From positions 2,542,001 to 2,606,000 of the forward strand of contig OZ251497.1 in assembly GCA_965242735.1 (NCBI GenBank): DNA of 64,000 nt. Reading direction: 5' to 3'. The notes below the pieces were generated by a model. The model ran no database searches. It was not told where the DNA came from and saw only the letters and a list, made by a program, of their open reading frames with translations. This DNA comes from G958295645 sp965242735 (GTDB lineage Bacteria > Gemmatimonadota > Gemmatimonadetes > Longimicrobiales > Gaopeijiaceae). Shown piece after piece: positions 35,488 to 45,057 of the stretch (the first letter of the stretch is position 1; each line of letters begins with the position of its first letter). A program made the position numbers and the translations under genes.

Positions 35488-36075
35488 CTACAGGCCCTTC
35501 AGCTGAGTGAAGTCGAGCTCGACCGACGTCGGGCGTCCGAAGAGGGAGACCTCGACCTTGACCTTGCCCTTGTCCGAGTAGACTTCCTGGACCGAGCCGG
35601 AGAAGTCGGCGAACGGTCCTTGGACGATCTCCACGATCTGGCCGGCGCGGAAGGGAATCTCCTCGCGGGCGGGCTGTTCCTCTTCCGTCTCGATGCCCAT
35701 GATCCGGTTGACTTCGTCTTCCCGGAGCGCCTGCGGCTGGCCGTCCTGGCGCACCAGGCGCACGCCCTTGAGCGCCGAGAGGCGGTGCTCGGTCTGCTGG
35801 TCGAGGATCATGCGCACGAGCAGGTAGCCGGGATAGAGGGGCCGGACGGCGGGCACGCGCTTGCCCTTGCGGATCTCGACCACCTCGTGCGTGGGCACCA
35901 TGACTTCGATGAGCGCGCGGTCGCCGTCGCCGCGATCGGGATCGCCTTCGATTTCTTGGCGCTCCTTGTCGATCTCCTGCTGGATGAGCTGGCGGATCCG
36001 GTTTTCGTGCCGGGCCTGGGTCTGCACCGCGTACCAACGGTCGCGGCGAGGCGCCTCGCGAACTCCCGCGCTCAC
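35488..36075 (-). CDS. nusG: Transcription termination/antitermination protein NusG
   Basis: Links RNA polymerase to the ribosome or Rho. The N-terminal NGN domain begins RWYAVQTQARHENRIRQLIQ and includes RPLYPGYLLVRM. The C-terminal KOW domain has GQIVEIVQGPFADFSGSVQE. I start it at GTG 36075 (V-S-A-G-V-R), which overlaps the secE stop as GTGA, giving 195 residues. The frame is open far upstream through secE and tuf, but those parts are shadows. Confidence 0.94.
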   Translation of the reverse strand: MSAGVREAPRRDRWYAVQTQARHENRIRQLIQQEIDKERQEIEGDPDRGDGDRALIEVMVPTHEVVEIRKGKRVPAVRPLYPGYLLVRMILDQQTEHRLSALKGVRLVRQDGQPQALREDEVNRIMGIETEEEQPAREEIPFRAGQIVEIVQGPFADFSGSVQEVYSDKGKVKVEVSLFGRPTSVELDFTQLKGL

Positions 36076-36275
36076 CGGAACAGCCCCATGACGAAGTCGA
36101 CCAGCACCAGTCGCGAGACGACGTCCATGATCCAGATGACGATCGAGATGAGAATCGTGAACGCGATGACCACCCAGGTCGCGTTTCGAAGCTGCGCGCG
36201 GTCGGGCCACGTGACCTTCTGCATTTCCGACACGCACTCTTCGACGAAGAGCCGGGCGTTGGACAGGCGGGACAT
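36072..36275 (-). CDS. secE: Protein translocase subunit SecE
   Basis: Small clamp subunit of the Sec channel. The 67-residue product has the amphipathic stretch FVEECVSEMQKVTWPDRAQL and one membrane helix (VVIAFTILISIVIWIMDVV). It precedes nusG as in most bacteria. Only 42 bases separate it from tuf copy 2, so rpmG, often found here, is absent. Confidence 0.95.
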   Translation of the reverse strand: MSRLSNARLFVEECVSEMQKVTWPDRAQLRNATWVVIAFTILISIVIWIMDVVSRLVLVDFVMGLFR

Positions 36276-36317
36276 GATCGGTCGTCGTTCGCTGGGACGC
36301 GGGCGTCTGCTTGGCCG

Positions 36318-37508
<1,191 letters not shown>

Positions 37509-37611
37509 CCGTCTCCCCTCGTCAGTGGTGCTGTAGCGCTCCGTCTCGGGGCGCCTCGTCTTCTTTCCGGCCCTGCCGCCTGCCGTCCGGGGCCCGGCCC
37601 CGTCCCCGCCA

Positions 37612-37683
37612 AGCTCTGGGCGGGGTTCGAACCCGCGACCTCTTCCTTACCAAGGAAGCGCTCTACCCCTGAGCTACCAGAGC
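37612..37683 (-). tRNA. tRNA-Thr (anticodon GGT)
   Basis: 72 bases. Acceptor stem GCTCTGG/CCAGAGC, anticodon loop TTGGTAA between CTTCC and GGAAG, and T-loop GGTTCGAACC. No encoded CCA. It lies about 100 bases upstream of tuf copy 2 and is probably co-transcribed with it. Confidence 0.96.
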
Positions 37684-37747
37684 AGCCCTTCCCCGCCGGC
37701 CGGCCGCCCGCGACCCGCTCCGGGCGAACCCGCCGTCCCCACGACAG

Positions 37748-37821
37748 AGCGGGAGACCGGACTCGAACCGGCGACCCTCAGCTTGGAAGGCTGACGCTCT
37801 AGCCAACTGAGCTACTCCCGC
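37748..37821 (-). tRNA. tRNA-Gly (anticodon TCC)
   Basis: 74 bases. Acceptor stem GCGGGAG/CTCCCGC, anticodon loop CTTCCAA closed by TCAGC/GCTGA, T-loop GGTTCGAGTCC. No encoded CCA. Middle gene of the Tyr-Gly-Thr cluster. Confidence 0.96.
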
Positions 37822-37859
37822 GACGCGGACGGACTCGCCGAGCCCGCCCTCGATGTCCA

Positions 37860-37942
37860 TGGTGGGGGTAGGATTCGAACCTACGTAGGCATGAGCCAGC
37901 AGATTTACAGTCTGCCCCGGTTGGCCGCTTCGGTACCCCACC
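37860..37942 (-). tRNA. tRNA-Tyr (anticodon GTA)
   Basis: 83 bases, with the long variable arm expected for Tyr. Acceptor stem GGTGGGG/CCCCACC, anticodon loop CTGTAAA closed by GCAGA/TCTGC, T-loop GGTTCGAATCC. First gene of the tRNA-tuf transcription unit. Confidence 0.96.
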
Positions 37943-38272
37943 AGTCCCGGATTCCGCCGGGAGCGCGCCCCCGGTCGAAGTCCAGCACAGGAAGTTAACC
38001 AAAGAATCGCGCGGCGCCAAGGGGGGAGCCCAGGCCCAAAAGGAGGGGGCTCGCGCCCAGGAGCGCGCCGTCGCTCGGGACCGGTCCGGGGTCGTCGGCG
38101 GCCAGCGGACGGGGGGCTCCGGGCCGTTCTCCGGCGCCGGGACGCGGCGGTCGCGCGCGGGAGGATCCCGGGACGCGCCGCGGAGGCTCCGCGTCGCCAG
38201 ACTCGTTATCGTCCATGCGCGCCCGCGAGGGCTCCTTGCCGGGGCGGGCGGCGGCCGACGAGGGGAGGCTTC
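37943..38272. promoter_or_regulatory. Divergent promoter region between the tRNA-tuf unit and ychF
   Basis: About 330 bases with no credible coding region. The least GC-rich part (around 37990-38010, GGAAGTTAACCAAAGAATC) is a reasonable place for the minus-strand tRNA-tuf promoter, but no consensus pair can be assigned with confidence. On the plus strand, GAGGGGAGG before 38273 is the ychF ribosome binding site. Confidence 0.35.
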
Positions 38273-39307
38273 ATGAAATTCGGACTGGCGGGCTTCGCCG
38301 GATCGGGCAAGACGACGCTCTTCAACGCGCTCACCGGCCTGGAGGCGCCGGCCGGGCAGGGCGGCGAGGTCCGGCTGGCGGCCGTGCCCGTGAGCGATCC
38401 CCGGATCGACCTCCTGTCCCGCCTGTACTCGCCGCGCAAGACGACCCGCGCGACCGTCGACTTTTGCGACGTGCCGGGCGACCACGGCGTCGGCGCCGCG
38501 CTGGCACCGCGCACGTTGCAGCGCCTGCGGGAGCAGGACGCCATCTGCTTGGTGCTCGCCGACTTCGTGGGCGGGGGCGCCGGGGACGCCGGACCGGAGC
38601 GCGCCCTGGCCGCGTTCCTGGAGGAGTGCGTGCTGGCCGACCTCGCCGTCGTGGAGCGGCGGCTGGACCGGGCGCGCAAGGAGCGTGCGGACGAGCGCGA
38701 GATCGCCGCCTTCGAGACGATGACGGCGGCGCTGGCCGGGGAGTCGCCGCTGCGGCTGGCGCCGGCGACCGAGCTCGACCGTCGGTTCCTGAAGGGCTAC
38801 GGACTGCTGACGGACCTGCCGTTGCTCGTGGTCGTGAACAAGGACGAGGACCGGGCGGCGGAGCCGCTGGACGAGACGCTGGCGGCCCGGGTCGAGGCGG
38901 CGGGCGGCGCCGCGATGGCGCTCTCGGCGCGCGCCGAGGCCGAGATCGCGACGCTGGAGCCCGAGGACCAGCAGGTCTTCCTGGAGGACATCGGCATCGA
39001 AGAGCCCGCGCTGGCCCGGTTCGCGCGCACCGCGCACCGGCTGATGGGCTTGATCGCGTTCTTCACGGTGGGCGAGGACGAAGTGCGGGCATGGACGATT
39101 CGCCGGGGAACAAGGGCCAAGCGGGCGGCGGGACGCATTCACAGCGACCTGGAACGGGGATTCATCCGGGCGGAGGTCACGTCGTGGGAGGCGTTGGCCG
39201 AGCACGGGTCGGAGGCGGCGGCCAAGGCGGCGGGCAAGATGCGAGTGGAGGGAAAGGACTACGTCGTCGCGGACGGCGACGTCGTGCACGTCCTGTTCAA
39301 CGTGTGA
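38273..39307 (+). CDS. ychF: YchF/OLA1-type GTPase
   Basis: Ribosome-associated nucleotide hydrolase of the Obg-like class; family members often prefer ATP. The P-loop GFAGSGKTTLFNALTG is at residues 7-22, the G3 region is DFCDVPGDHG, and the G4 position reads NKDED, a departure from NKxD as expected for YchF. The C-terminal TGS-like domain (about 265-344) includes IAFFTVGEDEVRAWTIRRGT and the terminal DVVHVLFNV. At 344 residues it is slightly shorter than the usual 363. Strong ribosome binding site GAGGGGAGG. Confidence 0.9.
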   Translation: MKFGLAGFAGSGKTTLFNALTGLEAPAGQGGEVRLAAVPVSDPRIDLLSRLYSPRKTTRATVDFCDVPGDHGVGAALAPRTLQRLREQDAICLVLADFVGGGAGDAGPERALAAFLEECVLADLAVVERRLDRARKERADEREIAAFETMTAALAGESPLRLAPATELDRRFLKGYGLLTDLPLLVVVNKDEDRAAEPLDETLAARVEAAGGAAMALSARAEAEIATLEPEDQQVFLEDIGIEEPALARFARTAHRLMGLIAFFTVGEDEVRAWTIRRGTRAKRAAGRIHSDLERGFIRAEVTSWEALAEHGSEAAAKAAGKMRVEGKDYVVADGDVVHVLFNV

Positions 39308-39361
39308 GGGTGCAACCCGCCGGCCCCGGGCGGCGGATCCAAGAGGATGCTTCCCCGGCGC

Positions 39362-39411
39362 CGCAGCGGGCCGCCGCCTGGCCAACCGCAGCGGACCGCC
39401 TTCTGGCCAAG
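39362..39411. repeat. 25-base tandem duplication upstream of the SusC-like gene
   Basis: Two adjacent copies of CGCAGCGGnCCGCCnnCTGGCCAA (39362-39386 and 39387-39411) differ at four positions. They lie between ychF and the susC-like gene. Role unknown. Confidence 0.5.
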
Positions 39412-39539
39412 CAGCGTTGCGCGCCTTATCCTTAGTGCACTCGTCCGCCGGATTGCAAACGGCCGCTGCGCTCCCCGAGGGGCGGCGTCGCGAGCCCGGG
39501 GCGGGCGCGATCCATCCACACTCTTCTTGGAGAGACGAA

Positions 39540-42500
39540 ATGACGCTACTTCGTCAGATCGGCGTTGCCGCGATCGCGGCGGCGCTCCTGCCGGCGGGGC
39601 TGGCCGCGCAAGACCGCGGCACAGCGACCGGCATCGTTCGCGACGGGGACTCCGGCCAGCCTCTCGCAGGCGCGGCGGTCTTCGTCGAGGGAACGAACTA
39701 CTCGACGCTCTCGAACGCCGAGGGCCGATTCCTTCTTCCCAACATCCCACCGGGCACGCACTCGCTGCGGGCGTCGTACGTCGGCTACGGGCCGGTGGCG
39801 CTGGAGTTCACGGTCGCGCCCGGCGGGACGGCCCAAGTCAACTTCGACCTGAACGTGTCCACGCTCCAGCTCGACGGCATCGTCGTCACGGCGACGGGCG
39901 AGCAGCGGAGGCGGGAGCTGCCCAACTCGGTCGCCGCCATCGACGCCGGGGACTTGGTCCCGGAAATTCCGGCCAACAACTTGGCGGACCTGCTGCAGGG
40001 GCGGTCGGCCGGCGTTCAGGTGCTCAGCTCGGCGGGAACGTCGGGCGTGGGCTCGCGCATCCGCATTCGAGGCGCCAGCTCCATCTCGCTCTCGAACGAC
40101 CCGCTGGTGTACGTGGACGGCATCCGCGTGGACTCGCGCAACAGCGGGCTGGGCGCGGGCGGCCAGGAATCGTCCAGGCTCGACGACTTCAACCTGGAGG
40201 ACATCGAGGACATCGAGATCGTCAAGGGGCCGTCGGCGGCGACGCTCTACGGCACCGAGGCCGCGAACGGCGTGATCCGCATCACGACCAAGCGCGGCCA
40301 GCCCGGCGACACGCGCTGGAACGTCTGGGCGGAGGGCGGACTCATCCAAGAGCCCAACACCTATCCGCTCAACTACGCCGGACTGGGCGCCGCGGGCACG
40401 CCCTACGCCCGCCGGTGCCTGCTCAACAACGTCGCCGCCGGGCAATGCGTCCAGAGCGGGCTGGACACCTTCCAGGTGCTCCACGATCCCGAGTACTCGC
40501 CGATCGACCGCGGCGGGCGCGGCCAGATGGGCCTGTCGCTGTCGGGCGGGAACGAGCGGATGAACTACTACGTGGCCGGCGAGCTGGAAACCGAGGTCGG
40601 CCCGTACAAGCTGCCCGAGCCGGACCGTCTCGACCTCCAGGAGCGGGGCATCCCGATCACGAGCGAGGTCGAGCGCCCGAACCAGCTCAAGAGGCGCAAC
40701 CTGCGCGTCAACCTCAACAGCCAGATCGCCGACGACGTGACGCTCTCGGTGCGCACGGCCTACCTGGACAGCCACTTCGCCTACATGGGCAACGACAACA
40801 ACTCGTTCGGGCTGCTGCCCAGCGCGTTCCTGGGGAGCTCGACCCGGGAGCGGCCCTGGGGCTTCCAGGCGCCCGCCCAGCTGTTCGGGCGGACGTTGTA
40901 CCAGGACATCCAGCGGATGACGGCGAGCGGAACGGTGGGATGGGATCCGTTCGAGTGGCTCCAGGCCCGGGCGACGGCCGGAGTGGACTTCTACAGCCGC
41001 AAGGACATCTCCTTCTTCGGACGCGACATCGGCGTGCCCGGCCAGAGCAACCTCGGCCGCAAGGACACGGACAGAATCAACCAGTACCAGTACACGCTGG
41101 ACGCCAGCGGCAAGGCGTCCTTCGACCTCACGGACGCCGTCTCGTCGCAGACTTCGGTCGGCATTCAGTACTTCGAGAACCAGTACGCCGGCACGAACGC
41201 CTGGGGGATCGACATCGTCAACGGCGCGTCTTCGATCGGGGCGGCCGCCGAGACGTTCTCCAGCGAGTTCCACACGTTCTCGAAGACGGCGGGCATCTTC
41301 GTGGAGCAGACGTTCGGCCTCAACGACCGCCTGTTCGCGACGGGCGCGATCCGGGCCGACGACAACAGCGCGTTCGGCCAGGACTTCGACCTGATCTACT
41401 ACCCGAAGGCGGGCTTCTCGTGGATCGCCTCGGAGGAGACGTTCTTCCCCGAGATCGGGTTCCTGGACCAGCTGAGGTTCCGCGTCGCGTGGGGCAAGTC
41501 GGGCGTCCAGCCCGGATCCGACGACGCGATTCGGACGCTGGCGGCGAGCGCCATCACGACGCCGGCCGACCAGACGGGATCGGGCGTGTCGATCGGCAAC
41601 ATCGGCAACAGCACGCTGGAGCCGGAGGAGTCCAGCGAGATCGAGGCGGGCTTCGACGCCGAGATTTTCGGCGGACGGGCGGCCGTCGAGTTCACCTACT
41701 ACGACAAGGCCACCAGCGGGGCGCTGATCACGGTGCCGCTGGCGCCGTCGCTGGGCGCGAGCGCGAGCCGGTGGATCAACATCGGCGACGTGTCCAACAG
41801 CGGATTCGAGCTGTCGGTCAGCAGCACCGTCGTGGAAACCGACAACGTGGCTTGGGACGTGACGCTGGCCGGCTCGATCAACCAGAACGAGCTGGTGTCG
41901 CTGGGCGAGGGGACCGAGCCGATCGGATCGCAGACGCGGTTCGTGCCCGGCTTCCCCCTGGGCAGCCAGTGGAGCCGGCCGATCGAGAGCTGGAGCGACG
42001 CCGACGGCAACGGGATCATCACGCCGGACGAGCTGGTCGTCGGCGACACGATCGTGTACCTGGGGCCGGGCCAGCCCGAGAACCAGCTGACGTTCTCGAC
42101 CAGCGTCCAGCTCGGCGACTTCCGCGTCTACGGGCTGCTCGACTACCGCGGCGACTACATCGCCTACAACAACACGGAGCGGTTCCGCTGCCGGTTCCGG
42201 ATTTGCCAGGGCCTCATCGATCCGTCGGCGCCGCTCGACGAGCAGGCGCGGGCCGTCGCGGCCGTGCTGCACCCCATCCAGACCGTGGCGGGGTACATGG
42301 AGAAGGGCGACTTCGTGAAGCTCCGGGAAGTCTCGCTGAGCTGGTCGCTCCCCGAGTCGATCGCCGGCCGCATGGGCGCGTCTCGCGCGCAGGTCGTGCT
42401 GACCGGGCGCAACCTGGGCGTGTGGACGGACTACACGGGCATGGATCCCGAGATCAACTGGAACGGTTCCGACGACAACTTCGGCGTGTCCGAGTTCCTG

Positions 42501-42551
42501 ACGCAGCCGCCCGTTCGCTACTACACGCTGCGCGTGAACTTCACGTTCTAG
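39540..42551 (+). CDS. SusC/RagA family TonB-linked outer-membrane receptor
   Basis: Outer-membrane importer energised by TonB, partner of the SusD-like lipoprotein downstream. ATG at 39540 with GGAGAG upstream gives 1003 residues. A signal peptide ends at about LPAGLAAQ (residues 16-23). A carboxypeptidase-regulatory-like domain follows (about 25-110), then the plug with VVTATGEQRRRELPNS and ANNLADLLQGRSAGVQVLSS, then RIRGASSISLSNDPLVYVDG. The barrel ends in VRYYTLRVNFTF with a terminal Phe. Substrate is unknown. The order SusC then SusD with a 10-base gap is typical. Confidence 0.93.
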   Translation: MTLLRQIGVAAIAAALLPAGLAAQDRGTATGIVRDGDSGQPLAGAAVFVEGTNYSTLSNAEGRFLLPNIPPGTHSLRASYVGYGPVALEFTVAPGGTAQVNFDLNVSTLQLDGIVVTATGEQRRRELPNSVAAIDAGDLVPEIPANNLADLLQGRSAGVQVLSSAGTSGVGSRIRIRGASSISLSNDPLVYVDGIRVDSRNSGLGAGGQESSRLDDFNLEDIEDIEIVKGPSAATLYGTEAANGVIRITTKRGQPGDTRWNVWAEGGLIQEPNTYPLNYAGLGAAGTPYARRCLLNNVAAGQCVQSGLDTFQVLHDPEYSPIDRGGRGQMGLSLSGGNERMNYYVAGELETEVGPYKLPEPDRLDLQERGIPITSEVERPNQLKRRNLRVNLNSQIADDVTLSVRTAYLDSHFAYMGNDNNSFGLLPSAFLGSSTRERPWGFQAPAQLFGRTLYQDIQRMTASGTVGWDPFEWLQARATAGVDFYSRKDISFFGRDIGVPGQSNLGRKDTDRINQYQYTLDASGKASFDLTDAVSSQTSVGIQYFENQYAGTNAWGIDIVNGASSIGAAAETFSSEFHTFSKTAGIFVEQTFGLNDRLFATGAIRADDNSAFGQDFDLIYYPKAGFSWIASEETFFPEIGFLDQLRFRVAWGKSGVQPGSDDAIRTLAASAITTPADQTGSGVSIGNIGNSTLEPEESSEIEAGFDAEIFGGRAAVEFTYYDKATSGALITVPLAPSLGASASRWINIGDVSNSGFELSVSSTVVETDNVAWDVTLAGSINQNELVSLGEGTEPIGSQTRFVPGFPLGSQWSRPIESWSDADGNGIITPDELVVGDTIVYLGPGQPENQLTFSTSVQLGDFRVYGLLDYRGDYIAYNNTERFRCRFRICQGLIDPSAPLDEQARAVAAVLHPIQTVAGYMEKGDFVKLREVSLSWSLPESIAGRMGASRAQVVLTGRNLGVWTDYTGMDPEINWNGSDDNFGVSEFLTQPPVRYYTLRVNFTF

Positions 42552-42561
42552 GAGACGATCA

Positions 42562-43893
42562 ATGAAGAGCATCAAGAAGCAGGCGTGGGGCGCGTTGGCG
42601 GCGCTGGTCGTCTCGGCGTCCGCGTGCAGCGACCTCCTGGAGGTCGTCGACCCCGACATCGTGACCCCGGGCGACGTCGTGGGCGCGAAGGGGGCGGAGC
42701 TGTACTGGGCCGGCGCCATCGGCCAATTCGCCTCGGCGTTCTCGAGCGGCGGGGGGGGGCAGGTGGTGTACGTGGGGATGCTGTCCGACGAGTTCCATCT
42801 GTCGGGCACGTTCCCGACCCGCAACCAAGTGGACCGGCGGGAGATGGGCGACCGCAACGGCACGCTGCTGGGGCAATACCGCCAGCTGCACCGGGCGCGC
42901 GTGGCCACGCGGAACGCCGCCGACCGGATGGCGGACTTGCTGCCGGGCGACGCCCGGATCGCCGAGATGTGGAACCTGAACGGCTTCGCGAACATCTTCT
43001 TCGGCGAGAACTACTGCTCGGGCGTGCCGTTCAGCGAGACGCCGAACGAAGGGGACATCGTCTACGGCGACCGCCAGACCACGGAGCAGATCTTCCAGGC
43101 GGCGGCCACAAGCTTCGGCAGCGCCGACGCGGCCGCGGCCGGCAACGCCGACCAGAGAAATTTGGCGGCGTTGGGGCTGGCGCGAGCCCGGCTTTCGTTG
43201 GGAGACCTCGCCGGCGCGGCCGCCGCGGCGGCGAACGTCCCGACGGACTGGACCTACATGATTCGGAGCAAGGAGGGCGGCGAGTTCGGCCAGCGCAACG
43301 CGATCTACGAACTCAACGTCAGCCAGCGGCGCTGGTCGATCTCGGACGGCGAAGGCGGCAACGGCGTGCCCTTCCGTTCCGAGGAAGACGCGCGCGTGCC
43401 CTGGCAGGACACGGGGAGGAACGGCTTCGACGAGAACACCCGGCTGTACCATCAGCTCAAGTACGGTTCCTGGGAGTCGGACGTGACGCTCGCCGGCGGC
43501 ATCGAGGCGCGGCTGATCCAGGCCGAGCACGAGCTGTTCTCCCAAGGGCCGACGGGTCCTTGGCTCGAGACGCTGAACGCGTTGCGGCAGACGGTTTCGC
43601 TGCCCGCGCTGACGGATCCGGGCGTGGAAGACGAGCGGGACGCCCGGTTGCAGCTGCTCTTCGAGGAGCGGGCGCGCTGGCTGTTCGCCACGGGCCATCG
43701 GGTCGGCGACCTGCGCCGGATGGTCCGGCAGCATGCATTCTCGCCGGAGGACGTGTTCCCCACGGGCCCCTTCTTCAAAGGCGGCGTCTACGGCACGGAC
43801 GTGAACTTCCCGATCCCGTTCGAGGAACACGAGAACGAAGCGCTCGCCGAGCTGCAGGCCACCGGCGACATCTGCCTCAGCCGGGGAGCGTAG
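42562..43893 (+). CDS. RagB/SusD family nutrient-uptake lipoprotein
   Basis: Surface lipoprotein that forms the lid of the SusC channel. The 443-residue product has a lipoprotein signal with the acceptor Cys at residue 22 (VSASAC), the TPR-like helical core with LGARARLSLGD-type repeats (here LAALGLARARLSLGDLAGAA), and the C-terminal FEERARWLFATGHRVGDLRR motif characteristic of SusD. A run of nine G (42751-42759) falls in codons for Gly residues near residue 63-66 and could slip. Confidence 0.92.
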   Translation: MKSIKKQAWGALAALVVSASACSDLLEVVDPDIVTPGDVVGAKGAELYWAGAIGQFASAFSSGGGGQVVYVGMLSDEFHLSGTFPTRNQVDRREMGDRNGTLLGQYRQLHRARVATRNAADRMADLLPGDARIAEMWNLNGFANIFFGENYCSGVPFSETPNEGDIVYGDRQTTEQIFQAAATSFGSADAAAAGNADQRNLAALGLARARLSLGDLAGAAAAAANVPTDWTYMIRSKEGGEFGQRNAIYELNVSQRRWSISDGEGGNGVPFRSEEDARVPWQDTGRNGFDENTRLYHQLKYGSWESDVTLAGGIEARLIQAEHELFSQGPTGPWLETLNALRQTVSLPALTDPGVEDERDARLQLLFEERARWLFATGHRVGDLRRMVRQHAFSPEDVFPTGPFFKGGVYGTDVNFPIPFEEHENEALAELQATGDICLSRGA

Positions 43894-43954
43894 GAAGAGA
43901 AGCCGGGGACGACGCGGAGGCCGGAACGGCTCCGCGCCGGCACGTTTTCCCCGA

Positions 43955-43989
43955 GGGGGGCGTCTCGCCGCGACGGCGGGGCGCCCCCC
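43955..43989. terminator. Strong GC hairpin between convergent genes
   Basis: GGGGGGCG (43955-43962) pairs with CGCCCCCC (43982-43989), with a second inner stem CGCCG/CGGCG. It lies between the susD-like gene and the convergent plug-like lipoprotein gene and could serve both. No T-run follows on either strand. Confidence 0.5.
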
Positions 43990-43992
43990 AGC

Positions 43993-44451
43993 CTAGCCCG
44001 CGCCGGGGGGATCGGCGCCTTCGCGCGTGTGGATCAGAATGACCCCGTCGCCGGCGTTGGTGCCGTAGAGGGTGGTCGCGTGGATGCCGGTGAGGACCTG
44101 GATCCGCGAGATGCTCGTGGCCGGGAGCGACGCGAGCACGGAGAGGTTGGGAACGCGCACGCGGTCGATGAAGACGGGGACTTGCTCGATCACGACGATG
44201 CTGGAGGCGCCCCGCCGGTGCGCGCGGGCGGGCTTGCCGCTGCCCGCCTCTTCGAAGCGGACGTGGCGGACGGTCCGCTGGAGCGCCTCCCACATGGTCT
44301 TCGCCTCGCTGCGCGCGATCTCGGCGGCCGTGACGATGGTGCCCGCGTTGGGATCAGGCAGGGCCGAGCGCGTGCGGATGCCGCACGCCGCCGCCAAGGC
44401 GGCAACCGCAACGATCGCCGGTGCGGCCGTCTGCTTGAAGCGATTCATCAT
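43993..44451 (-). CDS. Lipoprotein with TonB-plug-like domain
   Basis: The 152-residue product has a lipoprotein signal (acceptor Cys at residue 23 after ALAAA). Its C-terminal half, VLASLPATSISRIQVLTGIH and TTLYGTNAGDGVILIHTREG, resembles the end of a TonB-receptor plug (compare IEVLKGPAATALYG and NGVI.I.TK in SusC proteins). There is no barrel, so this is an orphan plug. It may bind SusC-type partners or peptidoglycan-side factors; function unknown. Two adjacent ATGs (44451, 44448) are possible starts. Confidence 0.7.
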   Translation of the reverse strand: MMNRFKQTAAPAIVAVAALAAACGIRTRSALPDPNAGTIVTAAEIARSEAKTMWEALQRTVRHVRFEEAGSGKPARAHRRGASSIVVIEQVPVFIDRVRVPNLSVLASLPATSISRIQVLTGIHATTLYGTNAGDGVILIHTREGADPPGAG

Positions 44452-44859
44452 CCGAACACGCGCCTTCGCGAGAGAAGCGGCCGGCCGGCGTCGTGATGGC
44501 GCTCGCCGCCAGTCCCGCCGGCCGTCGCCGGACTGCCGTCGCCCGACTCCTTATAATCTATGGGCGGCGCGCGCGCGTGGGGGAAAGGATCCGCGCGAAC
44601 GCCCGCCGCCATCCAGACGCATGGGCGGCGCGGGGGGGGGGGGGGCAAGCGGTCCAAGGCGTCGATCTCTTCGGCCGCCCGCGAGTGGGCGGTGCGCGCG
44701 TGGGGGCAAGGCGCCGTTGCCTCGGCGGCCTGGCCGTCCGGGGGCGGACCGGCGCCCCCTCGGGAGGCGACGGGCTCGCGCGACCACCGTCCCGGCGCGG
44801 GATTGACGCCCGGCGGAAGAATCGCGATCGTTTGACCTCTGCGCTTGGGCGCAAGGGAA
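44452..44859. other. Intergenic region with a 14-G run, no gene seen
   Basis: About 400 bases between the plug-like lipoprotein gene and tRNA-Asn. It contains a TATAAT at 44552-44557 without a convincing -35, and an uninterrupted run of 14 G at 44632-44645. The many open frames here are side effects of high GC. The tRNA-Asn promoter must lie in this region, but I could not place it. Confidence 0.5.
44632..44645. repeat. Homopolymer of 14 G
   Basis: Fourteen consecutive G on the plus strand, intergenic. Such tracts are prone to slippage and assembly error. Confidence 0.8.
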
Positions 44860-44932
44860 TCCCGCGTAGCTCAGCTGGTAGAGCAGACGGCTGTTAACCG
44901 TCGGGTCGCAGGTTCGAGTCCTGCCGCGGGAG
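44860..44932 (+). tRNA. tRNA-Asn (anticodon GTT)
   Basis: 73 bases. Acceptor stem TCCCGCG/CGCGGGA, D-loop AGCTCAGCTGGTAGAGC, anticodon loop CTGTTAA closed by GACGG/CCGTC, T-loop GGTTCGAGTCC. No encoded CCA. Confidence 0.96.
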
Positions 44933-44974
44933 TCGCATGCGGTGGTCGCGTGCGTGACGGACGGCGCGGGCACG

Positions 44975-45012
44975 CGTCGGGTCGCAGGTTCGAGTCCTGT
45001 CGCAGGAGTCGC
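44975..45012 (+). repeat. Duplicated 3' half of tRNA-Asn
   Basis: These 38 bases match 44899-44936 (anticodon-stem end through T-arm and acceptor 3' strand plus four flanking bases) with two substitutions. The 5' half is missing, so this is not a functional tRNA. Partial tRNA copies like this are typical attachment-site scars, but only about 40 bases lie between the copies. Confidence 0.75.
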
Positions 45013-45057
45013 CGCCTTCGCCGGGGGCAACGAAATGGACGAACGCAAGGCGTGCCC

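Noticed and set aside
39546..42995. Long minus-strand frame opposite the SusC-like gene
   Set aside because: Antisense shadow; the plus-strand gene has signal peptide, plug and barrel features.
44832..44860. TTGACC as the -35 of the tRNA-Asn promoter
   Set aside because: The matching -10 would fall at the first base of the mature tRNA, too close to serve it.
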